Source of the DNA: Zanthoxylum bungeanum
Taxonomy: Eukaryota; Streptophyta; Magnoliopsida; Sapindales; Rutaceae
NCBI GenBank assembly: GCA_019454045.1
Contig: SKCR01034823.1
Span: 1 to 64,000, forward strand
Direction of reading: 5' to 3'
Length of the DNA stretch: 64,000 nucleotides
The position numbers were made by a program, and so were the translations under genes. The notes beneath the pieces were generated by a model. It was not told the DNA's origin, made no database searches, and was given only the letters and a program-made list of their open reading frames with translations. Of this stretch, positions 46,547 to 56,522 are shown in pieces (the first letter of the stretch is position 1; the number at the start of each line of letters is the position of its first letter).

Positions 46547-47197
46547 TTAAAGATTAAGATCCAGATTTATTCGACGCTTCTTACCACGATCATCTTCAGA
46601 CCATTTTATCTTTGAAATGATAGGATCAATTTGTGGTTCAAAAGCCAAGATTTGGTCAAACAAATCCTGGGCAGTTCTAGCAGTGAAGAGGAGTTCCTTA
46701 AGAGGTTTTGTCACGAATCCATTTCTCCCGGCATCCTCAAGAAACACACAAAGAAAATCATAAAATCCATCAACATTATACAGCCCAATTGGTTTCTGGT
46801 GTATGTTCAAGTTCGCCCAAGATAGCACTATGAAAATTTCCTCCAATGTGCCCAAGCCTCTGGCAAAGCAATAAAAGCATCAGCACGGTTAATCATTTCT
46901 ACCAGTCGTTCAGACATACCTGCACAATTAGTTCTTCTCCTTTGATGGTCCAATAAGATTTGCCTCTGCCAAAGGTTTTGGTATGATTCCCAAAACTGAA
47001 CTGCCTCTATCATGTACAGCCTTTGAAATGGTCCCCATAAGTCCAAGATTGCCTCCGCCATATATTAAGTGCATATTCTTTTCAGCCATGACTCGACCCA
47101 ATTCTTGTGCTGCCTCTATGTATTGTGGATTAGTACCAACACTAGTACCACAAAACACACAGATGTTTTCAACTCGTCTTCTTGAAGTGGCTTCCAT
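46547..47197 (-). pseudogene. Intronless LOG-type gene (cytokinin riboside 5'-monophosphate phosphoribohydrolase) inside gypsy element C
   Basis: LOG enzymes release active free-base cytokinins from their nucleotides. This copy is about 217 codons long, the usual length, from ATG 47197 to TAA 46547-46549. Motifs in order: ICVFCGTSVGTNPQY (N-terminus), LIYGGGNLGLMGTISKAVHD (nucleotide binding), LGIIPKPLAEANLIG, MSERLVEMINRADAFIALP, the PGGxGTxxE catalytic region near 46845-46865, then GTLEEIFIVLSWANLNIHQKPIGL in two overlapping pieces, and a basic end (GKKRRINLDLNL). Plant LOG genes are multi-exonic, but no intron interrupts this copy, so it derives from spliced mRNA. Three breaks, each explained by one missing base, lie near 46940, 46920 and 46858 (inside the PGG motif); no other stop is present. 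Splice-acceptor-like CAG sequences precede it (47251-47253 and 47282-47284). It is dead as read, but intact if the three gaps are sequencing errors. Confidence is high on family, moderate on function. Confidence 0.9.
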
Positions 47198-47302
47198 TTT
47201 TTAACTCTGGATGTCTCCAAACGTGCAATGATGAATTGAATTTATAGAACCTGAAAAGGGTGAGTATAATAGCACTAGTACCTGCCAGATGACAATTATT
47301 AG

Positions 47303-47995
47303 TTAAACAGTAAAATAAATCATGATAGTCAAAAAGGTCTGGATCTTGTCGGAGAAAATAAAAGAAAACAACAAAATAATTACAATTATTAGGAAAAAAA
47401 ACAAAGAGATATAATATGTACAAAAAAGTAACGGCTTGATTGACATCAATGTGTCAGGGACAAGCTTCCCGTCCAATTTTCTTATAATTGGCAAACAGGG
47501 TCTTTTTGAGTCAGATTCCCAAGACTTAACTGTTGTCTTTTCTTTTTGAAATTGTGTGTGTAATTTGTGAATGGCTATATGAACATATCCACTGGAATGC
47601 GTCTCAAGAGTCGAAGATATGTCATCTGCAGACTCCTTACTCAAGCCATCCCTAATGAATTTAATTTTATCTTCACGATTATCAGACACCATTCCTAAAG
47701 AACGACAACGAGAATTACAATTCCAACGTGCACATTTGAAACAAACACCCTTTTTTAGTTCTACTACGTTTCTTTGCATAGGTGCTTCTTCCAAAACCAG
47801 GTAAGTAAGAATTACAAGTCTCAGAATACTCACCTGCAAATCGGACCTGTGCTTCGATCACCCAACGAATGTCATTAGGAATACCATGGATTGTCAGTAG
47901 TCTCATACGTTCCAAGCGAGCTTTGTAAACTTTGATCAGAGAATTTTGAGGGAGAGAAGGAAATTGCTTGTGAAGATTTGCGAGAACTTCTTCCA
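47303..47995 (-). pseudogene. Unrecognised cysteine-rich reading frame upstream of the LOG copy in element C
   Basis: Not recognised. ATG at 47995 opens MEEVLANLHKQFPSLPQNSL; the frame runs to KKRSRTKKG near 47745, then shifts by one in an A/G run and continues as CFKCARWNCNSRC (CX2CX4CX3C, near 47710-47750). The sequence then reads CRSLGMVSDNREDKIKF, SSGYVHIAIHKLH and IRKLDGKLVPD to about 47460. After that it becomes T-rich and hydrophobic, probably untranslated or intronic. It begins ~60-140 bp after the pol stop, behind TTAATTTTTGCAG (acceptor end near 48013). This is where Athila-type elements keep an env-like or extra gene expressed by splicing. It could be such an extra ORF or a second captured host fragment. 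Confidence 0.55.
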
Positions 47996-48012
47996 TCCTG
48001 AAATGTCTTGAT

Positions 48013-48060
48013 CTGCAAAAATTAACACAAAAAATAAAATCACACCAGATTGCAATATAT
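48013..48060 (-). promoter_or_regulatory. Candidate splice acceptor before the extra reading frame of C
   Basis: In element sense a T-rich stretch (TTTTATTTTTTGTG) and TTAATTTTTGCAG end at 48013, 18 bp before ATG 47995. This fits a spliced subgenomic RNA for the downstream reading frames. No donor was identified. Confidence 0.4.
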
Positions 48061-48132
48061 ACAAAATTACATGGGTTGCCTCCCTGCTAGCACTAAGTTT
48101 TAAGTCGTCAGCTAGACGTAACTTCTCGAACA

Positions 48133-51100
48133 TTATGCTGAATCTGAAAGTGTGACACTATCTTTTTGTCGCTCCAACGGTTCTCCCCAGTAGTGCTTGA
48201 CACGCTGACTGTTAACTTTGAATGTGTTGTTGGTGATGGGATCCAGTAACTCACACAGCTCCATATGGTAAAACCTGAGTGATCACAATGGACCTGACCA
48301 CTTTGATTTCAACTTTCCAGGAAAAGTTTCAACCTCGAATTATATAACAACACCTGTTGCCTTGGTTTCAACTGTCTGTGCACTATTTTAGGTCATGCCA
48401 TTTCTTGGTCTTTTCTTTGTATAATTTAGCATTCTCATAAGCTGTAGGCGAAATTCCTCCAATTCATTGACTTGGTGAAGTCGTTTCTTTCTGCAGCTTG
48501 TGGCTCAAAATTCAACTTCTTCAGTGCCCAGTATGCCTTGTGTTCAAGTTCAACTGGCAGATGGCATGCTTTCCCAAACACCAATTGATATGGGGACATA
48601 CAAATGGGTGTCTTGTAAGCTGTACGGTAGGCCCATAATGCATCATCCAGTTTTGTAGACCAGTCCCTCCTTGTTGATCCAACGGTTCTTTCCAAGATTC
48701 TTTTGATTTCCCTGTTTGAAACTTCAACTTGCCCATTTGACTGTGGATGGTAGGCTGTGGTAACTTTGTGAGTAACTCCGTATTTAGATAGGAGTGCATC
48801 AAAATATTGTTGCAGAAATGTGTGCCTCCATCACTATAATTGCTCGAGGTGTTCCGAAGCAGTGAAAATATTCTTCTTCAAGAATTTGACCACCACTTTT
48901 GAATCATTGGATGGTAGTGCAATTGCTTCAACCCATTTTGAGACGTAATCTACAGCAACCATGATGTACAGATTTCCAAATGATGGAATAAAGGGTCCCA
49001 TAAAATCAATTCCCCACACATCGAATATCTCTACTTCCAGAATATTTTGCAATGGTCCTTCATTTCTCCTCGAAATATTTCCCATTCTCTGACACCTGTC
49101 ACATTGAAGAACAAATAAGTGAGCATCTTTAAAAAGAGTGGGCCAGAACAAACCTGATTGAAAGACTTTAGCTCCAGTTTTATTCCCACTGAAGTGTCCG
49201 CCGTTTGGTGATGAATGACAGTGTTGCAAAACACTGTTGACCTCTTCCTGTGGAACACATCGTCTTAGTAATTGATCAGCACATCTTTTGAACAGGTATG
49301 GCTCATCCATCCCAGACATAATGTTTGACTTATTGAAGAATTTCTTCCGTTGCTGAGTTGTCCATTCCAACGACCATTTTCCTGACACTATGTAATTGAC
49401 ATAGTCAGCATACCAAGGGACTTCCTGCTGTTTTATGGTAAACAGCTGTTCATCAGGAAAAGTTTCTTTTTGAGAAATTCTTTGCCAGCTGTTTCTCCAT
49501 TCTCGAGCCATGATAGATGATCTGCCACTGGATTTTCTGTCCCTTTCCTGTCTCTGATCTCCACATCGAATTCTTGCAGAAGAAGTATCCAACGGATCAA
49601 TCTGGGTTTGGCATCTTTCTTCGCGATCAAGTATTTGATTGCTGAATGATCTGTGTAGACCACCACTTTGGGACCCAGAGATAAGAGCGGAATTTGTCAA
49701 AAGCGAACACAACTGCAAGCAATTCCTTTTCAGTGGTTGTGTAGTTGAGTTAAGCTTCATTCAAAGTTCTGCTGGAGTAGTAAATGGTGTGGAATATCTT
49801 TGCTTTGCGTTGTCCCAAAATTGCACCTACAGCAAAATCACTAGCATCACACATTACCTCAAATGGAAGGGTCCAATCTGGTGTAACTATGATGGGGGCA
49901 GAGATCAGCTTCTGTTTTAAGATCTCAAAAGCATCCTGGCATTCTTTGGTGAAGTTGAAAGACACATCCTTTTCCAGAAGATTGCAAAGAGGTTTTTGCA
50001 ATTTTGGAAAAGTCTTTGATAAATCTCCTATAAAAACCTGCATGTCCAAGAAAACTCCGAATTCCTTTGACTGATGTTGGTGGAGGTAGTTTTTCAATTG
50101 TCTCGATCTTTGCTTTATCTACCTCGATTCCCTTTTGTGAGATGCGGTGTCCAAGAACTATGCCTTCATGTACCATAAAGTGGCATTTCTCCCAATTAAG
50201 TATCAGGTTTGTATCTTCACATCTTTGTAATACTTGTCTCAAATTTAACAACAATGATCAAAGAATCTCCAAACACAGAAAAGTCATCCATGAAAACCTC
50301 CATACTCTGCTCCAGCATGTCTGAGAAGATGGCCATCATGCAACGCTGAAATGTGGCAGGGGCATTACATAATCCAAATGGCATTCTGCGGAAAGCAAAA
50401 GTACCATAGGGACATGTAAATGTGGTTTTCTCCTGATCTTCTGGGGCGATGGCAATCTGATTGTATCCTGAATAACCATCTAAAAAACAATAGAACTCAT
50501 GTCCCGCCAATTTGTCCAGCATCTGATCAATGAATGGCAGTGGAAAATGATCATTCCTCGTGGCTTTGTTCAGCTTTCTGTAGTCCATACATACTCTCCA
50601 TCCAGTCACCGTTCTTGTTGGGATTAGTTCATTCTTTTCATTGGTAACCATAGTATTCCTCCTTTCTTTCTTCGGCACACACTGCATAGGACTCACCCAA
50701 CTGCTGTCTGATATGGGGTAAATGATGCCAGCATCCAACATTTGATGATTTCTTTCTTCACAACTTCCTTCATGATTGGATTGAGTCTCCGTTGATGTTC
50801 CACTGTGGGTTTATACTCATCGTTCATCAGGATCTTGTGCATGCAGAATGATGGACTAATTCCTCGAATGTCTGCTATAGTCCGCCAATGGCTTTCTTGT
50901 TCTCTCGTACACTCTCAACAACTTTTCTTCCTGCTCCAATGTTAGAGAAGATGAAATAATAACAGGTAATTCAGAAGATTTTCCAAGAAATGCATACCTG
51001 AGATGACTCGGAAGTAATTTCAACTCCAACTGTGGTGGTTCTTCAATTGAAGGCTTGATCCGGTCTTTCTTTTGGTAGTTCCAAACTTTCAATTGGTTGT

Positions 51101-53968
51101 GTCACTTTGAAAGAAATGGCCTGTCAAGATAGTTGATACATTCCAGAATTTCAGCATCTAACTCAGTTTCAGTCATGTTGGTGATGCAAGCTTCAAGTTT
51201 ATCTGTAGGAGCTGTATTAGTATCATGAATGATACTATCAACAACATCAATTCTGAAACATTCCTCCTCTTTTTCTTCACTCGGGAATTTCATGACTTTG
51301 AAAACATTGAAGGTAACTTCTTGGTCCTGAACTTTCATGGTCAGTTCTCCTTTTTGTACATCAATCACAGTTCGACTTGTTGCTAAGAATGGTCTCCCAA
51401 GGATAATTGCCACATCTTTGTCTTCATCCATGTCAAGGATAATGAAGTCTGCTGGAAGAATGAGTTTATCAACTTTGACCAGCACATCTTCAATGACTCC
51501 TCTCGGAAATGCGAGCGTTCGATCAGCGAGTTGCAGTGAGACTGAAGTAGGCATTGCTTCTCCAATTTGCAGTTTCCTGTAAATAGAAAAAAGGCATTAA
51601 ATTAACACTTGCACCTAAATCACATAAAGCCTTACCGAAGTTATTTTCTCCTATGATCAAGGAATGGTGAAACTTCCAGGATCCTTCAACTTTGGGGGAA
51701 GTTTTCTTTGAATGATGGCGCTGCATTCTTCTGATAATGCTAATGTCTCATAATCTCCCAATCTCCATTTTCGTGAAAGAATGTCTTTCATGAATTTAGT
51801 ATAGCTGGGCATTTGTTCCAAAGCTTTTGCAAAAGGGATGTTGATGTGCAGCTTTTTGAAAACCTCCAAGAATCGAGCAAACTGCTTGTCTAGTTTACTT
51901 TCTGAAGACGCTGAGGAAAGGTGGAGGTGGAGTGATCTGTTCTTTTTCCTTTGCTTCTTTTTTTCCTTTGCTTCTTTTCCTTTGCTTCTTTTTCCTCCAT
52001 CTGTTTCTCTGTTTCTTTTGGAACATCTTCAACGGTTGCCTTGATTCCAACATCTTTGTTGATTTCAGTACCACTTTTCAAAGTAATGGCTTGACATTGC
52101 TCATTTCCTCGGTTCCTTGGATTTGGTTCTGTATTGCTGGGAAGATTTCTTGTTGGTCTGTAACTCTGTGCATTGGCCAGTTGTCCAATTTGATTCTCCA
52201 ATGCTTTGATGGAAGCAGATTGGCTTTGAAATATAGCATCATATGCTGCTTGTTGCTTTTTGAACATCTCTGCAATCCAATCTTTCATTTCTGGGTCTTT
52301 TTCAAACTCTTGGCTTTTGTTCTGTTGCTGGAATCTAGGTGGTGGATAGTTCTTTTGCCCTGAATTTAGGGCTGTCAAAACAAATCAACGAATCGAATTC
52401 GTATCGAATCATAAACGAATCGAATCAAAATATGATGGATTCGTATTCGATTCGTTTATTAAACGAATCCTAATATCAGGATTCGTATTCGATTCGTTTA
52501 TTAAACGAATCGAATACGAATATTCGTTTATTCGTTTAGTGAATAATATTATTTAATAAAATAATCTATCATACTTGATTTACATTAATTCTTCTTCATA
52601 AATATATACATATGAAATATGTAATTAATATATTACTAAAAATTACTTCACCAAATATTGAAAATATTACTTTTTCTATGATAATAGCTATAATTTCTCG
52701 AATCTTAATGAAAATTAACAATAACTAGTAAATAAAAATAATAAAACGAATCCTAAACGAATAAACAAATCAATGAGCTTAAATTCGTATTCGATTCGTT
52801 TAATAAACGAATCAATCGAATTGATCCATTTATTAAACGAATCCATTTTTTCAAACCCGTATTCGCTTTAAAGCGAATCGAATCGAACGAATAAACGAAT
52901 CCTGCCCCAAATTGCCACCCTACCTGAATAATTGCTCCATGAAAATTGGGATGATTCCTCCACCCGGATTGTAGGTGTTGGAATATGGATTGTTTCCTTG
53001 TCTGTTGAAATTGTTGACATAATTCACCGTTTCTTCAAGTTGATTTTTATGTGCTTCTCCATATGGTGAATTTGTTGTTCCAATATTACTTTGCATGCCG
53101 AGAGTTCCATAAATTTGCATATTTGATCCAGTTTGATACTGACTGCTGAATTGGCTCCAACTTCATAAATTCCAGCAATTCGTGAATCATGCTCCTTTCT
53201 GTTGGCCACAAGGAATTGTTGTTGGCCATTTCTTCGATTAGGTCCCAAGCTTGATGGTTCTCCTTTTGCCATTAATGCTCCTCCAGCAGCAGCATCAATT
53301 GTGGTTCTCATTAGTCCAGAAAGTCCATTATAGAATGTTTGGACTTGAAGCCATTTTGGAATCTCATGGTGAGGACATTTCCGGAGCAAATCTTTGTACC
53401 TTTCCCAAACTTCGTTGAGAGTTTCCGATTCTTGTTGTACAAGGATGTGATGTCATTCCTCGGCTTTCCAGTTCTCGCTGGTGGAAAGTACTTTGCAAGA
53501 AATTTGGTGGCTAAAGTGTTCCAAGTTCTGATAGGACTGCTGGAAGTGAATGTAGCCAAGCTTTAGCTCTGTCTTTCAAGGAGTATGGAAAAACACGCAG
53601 TCTCATTGCTTCTTCAGCTTCTCGGTTGTAATTGAAAGTGCCGCAAACTTCCAGGAAGTTGCTGATGTGGGTATTAGGATCTTCAGTTGCTTTTCCCTAA
53701 ATTGCACTGATTGCTGAATCATCTGAACGCAAGTTTTAATGTCGCCTGCATTTGCTGGTAAAGGAGGAAGTACAATACATGAAATGAGGCCATCTACCAC
53801 CGGAATGGTTCTGTCTCGAATGGGAATTGGTGGTGCAATCTCCAAAGGTTAAGGTTCCATGTTAACAATTGCTTCTTGGACTTGTCGCCTTTCCCTTCTC
53901 AATTGTCTGATGGTTCTTTCAATTTCTGGGTCAAGCGATCGTAGTTCAAAGCTTCTGGTTCGTCTCAT
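48133..53968 (-). pseudogene. gag-pol of Athila-like gypsy element C, broken
   Basis: Starts at 53968 (MRRTRSFELRSLDPEIERTI), with an early in-frame stop near 53850. Gag follows to about 51900, including a Q/K/E-rich part (QAAYDAIFQSQSASIKALEN) split by a MITE at 52367-52922. Protease motif DLGASVNLMP is near 51620-51650 and the AIILGRPFLATSR segment near 51375-51415. Reverse transcriptase is 50217-50800 (KLNKATRNDHFPLPFID, MPFGLCNAPATFQRCM, FMDDFSVFGDS). RNase H is about 49430-50090 ([32 protein letters not shown]). Integrase is about 48435-49300 with HHCC residues ([19 protein letters not shown]), [14 protein letters not shown] and [12 protein letters not shown]; its C-terminus ends at TAA 48133-48135. 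Most breaks are single-base frame changes rather than stops. Not functional as read. Confidence 0.92.
52367..52922 (+). mobile_element. Complete hAT-like MITE inserted in gag of element C
   Basis: 556 bp, TAGGGCTGTCAAAACAAATC to AAATTGCCACCCTA, with terminal inverted repeats TAGGGNTG. Flanked by 8-mers CCTGAATT (52359-52366) and CCTGAATA (52923-52930), 7 of 8 alike. The interior repeats AAACGAAT/ATTCGTTT, including 21-bp palindromes built on GATTCGTTTA and TAAACGAATC. It is the same family as 17447/39368 and shows that copy's uninterrupted form. Confidence 0.87.
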
Positions 53969-54076
53969 TAAGATTCTGATAACCTGAAACACAATAAAAC
54001 AAAAATAATCAGTAAAAAGGAAATTAGATACAAGTAACGTATCTAACCCCTAAACTAATAGTAAAAGATAAAGAAG

Positions 54077-54094
54077 TCCCCGGCAACGGCGCCA
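54077..54094 (-). other. Primer-binding site of element C (tRNA-Asp type)
   Basis: In element sense TGGCGCCGTTGCCGGGGA, six bases inside the LTR. From memory this is the usual site of Athila and Tat gypsy elements. Confidence 0.87.
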
Positions 54095-54100
54095 AAAAAT

Positions 54101-54579
54101 TGACCGGCGTAATCACACACGTTTAACGCAAGCGCACGTATCGTTCAAGTAGTATAAAAAGATATCGATCCCACGAGGACTTATTACCTATTCTATCAAT
54201 TTTATGAGGTCAAGTTATTACTAATATCTAACAAGTTTTTGATTGTTTAGAAAAGATGATGATTCTAAATTAAACAATAAAGAAATTAAGAGTAGATTTA
54301 TGGAATTAAAACTATAAGGGTTGTGAATTTTTCCAATATTAATTAAAAGATGAAGTAGTTAAAAAATATAGTTGGGTAAAATATTGAATTATTAATCTGG
54401 AACACTAAATTATGTAAAGCCTCTTCGATGGTCATTACAAATACCTAGAATAATCAATTGAACCATATGTCTATGTCAATTAAATTACCTAGATTCATTA
54501 AGATTGAATTCCAATTATGATTACCCCCGCCCAACAGTAGATTCCTATCCTGTAAGGAAATCTATTAAAGGTTTTATCT
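54101..54579 (-). repeat. 5' LTR of element C, inner 479 bp
   Basis: TGACCGGCGTAATCACACAC; matches the start of 43107-44947. It stops at AGGTTTTATCT, where element D begins; the intact LTR continues there with ATCCGTAAAG (about 43592). Confidence 0.9.
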
Positions 54580-56508
54580 TGTTAGTGTTCCTAGAACATT
54601 ATAAGGATCTAATAAGCATGCATAATAAAGATTTAATCATTATAAAGTGCGGAATATACTTACATGAGTTTTGGAGCTTTAAAAAAAAATGAGATCCAAG
54701 ATCTCCAAGATCCAAGCTTTATGATGATTCCAAGCTTTTTAGAGTTTCCCTATCCCATTTGTTCACTTCCTCACTTCAAAGTGCTAGCTTTGTTGATTTG
54801 AAAAATCAATCAAAGAGAGAAGGGCTCTCAATTCGGCCAAGGAGAGACAATTCTAGGGTTTTTCAATTTTTCATCTATGAATGTCTTGGCAAAAGTGTGT
54901 GTGTCTACCCTTTTTGTTTTTTCACCTTTTAGTAAAACCTTTTCACCTTCTACCCTAAACTAGGTAGGTTTGGTAAATGGTTTCCAAAAGTAAAACAAGG
55001 TAGTTGTGTGGTGGGAACCCTACCACACTTTTGGCTCCAAATATTTGAATCCGAAATTCAAATATCTCTACGGGCATTTGCCGCGGCTCGGTTCCGTTTA
55101 ATCCAACTAAACGATCCTTCGTCGCTAAATAATTAAATCTAATTTAATTAAATAACGATGCCTCGCAAATATATTACGAACGTCGTTCACGAACTAATTC
55201 TAAATTAATTCGTTCGTTCGCATTAAAGTCCGACTTTAATCTCGTAATGAAATCCAATCCATTTAATATATCTGATATATTAATTTTAGCCCGTTTGAAT
55301 AAATTAAATAGAAAAATCAAATTTAACTATTAAATTTATTTTACCGATTAATTCCAAATTAATCGCGTTCTTTCGCCACTGTACACTTTTAATCCCAGAT
55401 TAAATAAAGCCCATATAATCCCAGATTAATTTTCTCTCTCTTAATTAATCCCAGATTAATTCCAATTTAAGTCAACTGTCATCGGTGAATCCTTGGGAAG
55501 CGACCCAAAAGATCTCTGGATATGTTGGCAGTAAATCCGGTAATCGGACTATCCGATAAAGCGAGTACCTCGTACTACATGCTTACCGATTTACAAGACA
55601 TGGTTGGCTTCTAGCAAAGCACCGTGCCTACCCAATTCTCCAGAAATATTCTTACTGGAATATATAATCTATGTCAGACGTAGAATACCTAGTATCTCGT
55701 ATTTCGATCCAGTATCTGATGTCACGTGCTAGGCCTGGGGCTGGAAAATGTCTGCCCCGTACGAAGCACATATCAGATATCAAACAACTAGTCTCTTTGA
55801 ATCGGATAATCATGACCTTGTCACATTATCCCGATGGTTGCAACACAATAGAGAACGAGTTATGAATCCCTGCGTGATCATCATCTCCATATGTCTGGAG
55901 TGACACTTCCGTCTTGACATCACATCCAATACACTACGATTCTCGATAAACCCAATAGAGGCGTACACAGAACCTGTTAAAGCCCTGGACGACCAAAACC
56001 AAAGTTTACCGATTGTCGCAAGTATTAGCGATGTAAGTCTCAGGTTAAGACCAAATACATCTACCCTGACGCGGACTCCCATAGACACATATTCATACTA
56101 CCAATGGGATTCCGCGGGGTCTATCCAGAGCGAAGCTGTTTTTCCGTACCATCGGTAAAACACAACCTCCTATTGCACTTGCATAAGTATCCTATACTTA
56201 AACATATGAGAACTGTGCCGTTATGCCCTCACAACGCGCACAAGTGCAATACTAGTCTATTCCGCATTATCGATGTCCAGTCTCGATAATACTACGACTA
56301 GGGATATTTAATGATTAAACCTTTATGGATTGATACTGTCTCATATCATCTCAATCCGGAACTAATCATATGGACTTTTACCATTTATATATCATAGTAA
56401 ATAAATTACGAAATGATAAAAGGCAATTTCAATATTACATAGTCAATTTTGTACAAAACACAATGTCTTTTACAAAACAGTGACGCTATGGGTCATAATT
56501 GTCTAACA
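54580..56508 (-). repeat. 3' LTR of element D
   Basis: 1929 bp, TGTTAGTGTTCCTAGAAC to ATAATTGTCTAACA. Differences from the 5' LTR are mostly single-base indels. Hairpin ladder at 55041-55461. Confidence 0.93.
55041..55461 (-). repeat. Hairpin ladder in the 3' LTR of D
   Basis: Same series as A: starts with ATATTTGAAT/ATTCAAATAT (55041-55065, here with a 5-nt spacer), then dyads with CTA and CCA spacers, ending AATTAATC/GATTAATT spacer CCA (55443-55461). Confidence 0.85.
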
Positions 56509-56519
56509 ATCTCCCACTT
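56509..56519 (-). other. Polypurine tract of element D
   Basis: In element sense AAGTGGGAGAT directly before the 3' LTR. Confidence 0.87.
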
Positions 56520-56522
56520 GGC

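Larger units (their letters stand above)
43107..54579 (-). mobile_element. Athila-like Ty3/gypsy element C carrying a LOG-type gene; 5' LTR cut by element D
   Basis: Minus strand: 3' LTR 43107-44947, polypurine tract, 3' region with LOG-like gene and an extra reading frame, pol and gag (48133-53968), tRNA-Asp-type primer-binding site 54077-54094, and the first 479 bp of the 5' LTR (54101-54579). Element D interrupts it there; the rest of the 5' LTR should lie right of the window. Lineage is inferred from the RT motif (MDYRKLNKATRNDHFPLPFID) and priming site. A MITE (52367-52922) sits in gag. Confidence 0.92.

Noticed and set aside
46918..46924. CAG/GTATGT inside LOG considered as an intron donor
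   Set aside because: Coding resumes directly after it (MSERLVEM) with only one base missing, so there is no room for an intron.
47303..47440. Hydrophobic tail (FFFLIIVIILLFSFIF-like) taken as an env-type membrane anchor
   Set aside because: It is the translation of a T-rich tract ending in an acceptor-like CAG, more like intron or untranslated sequence; no cleavage site or upstream signal supports an envelope protein.
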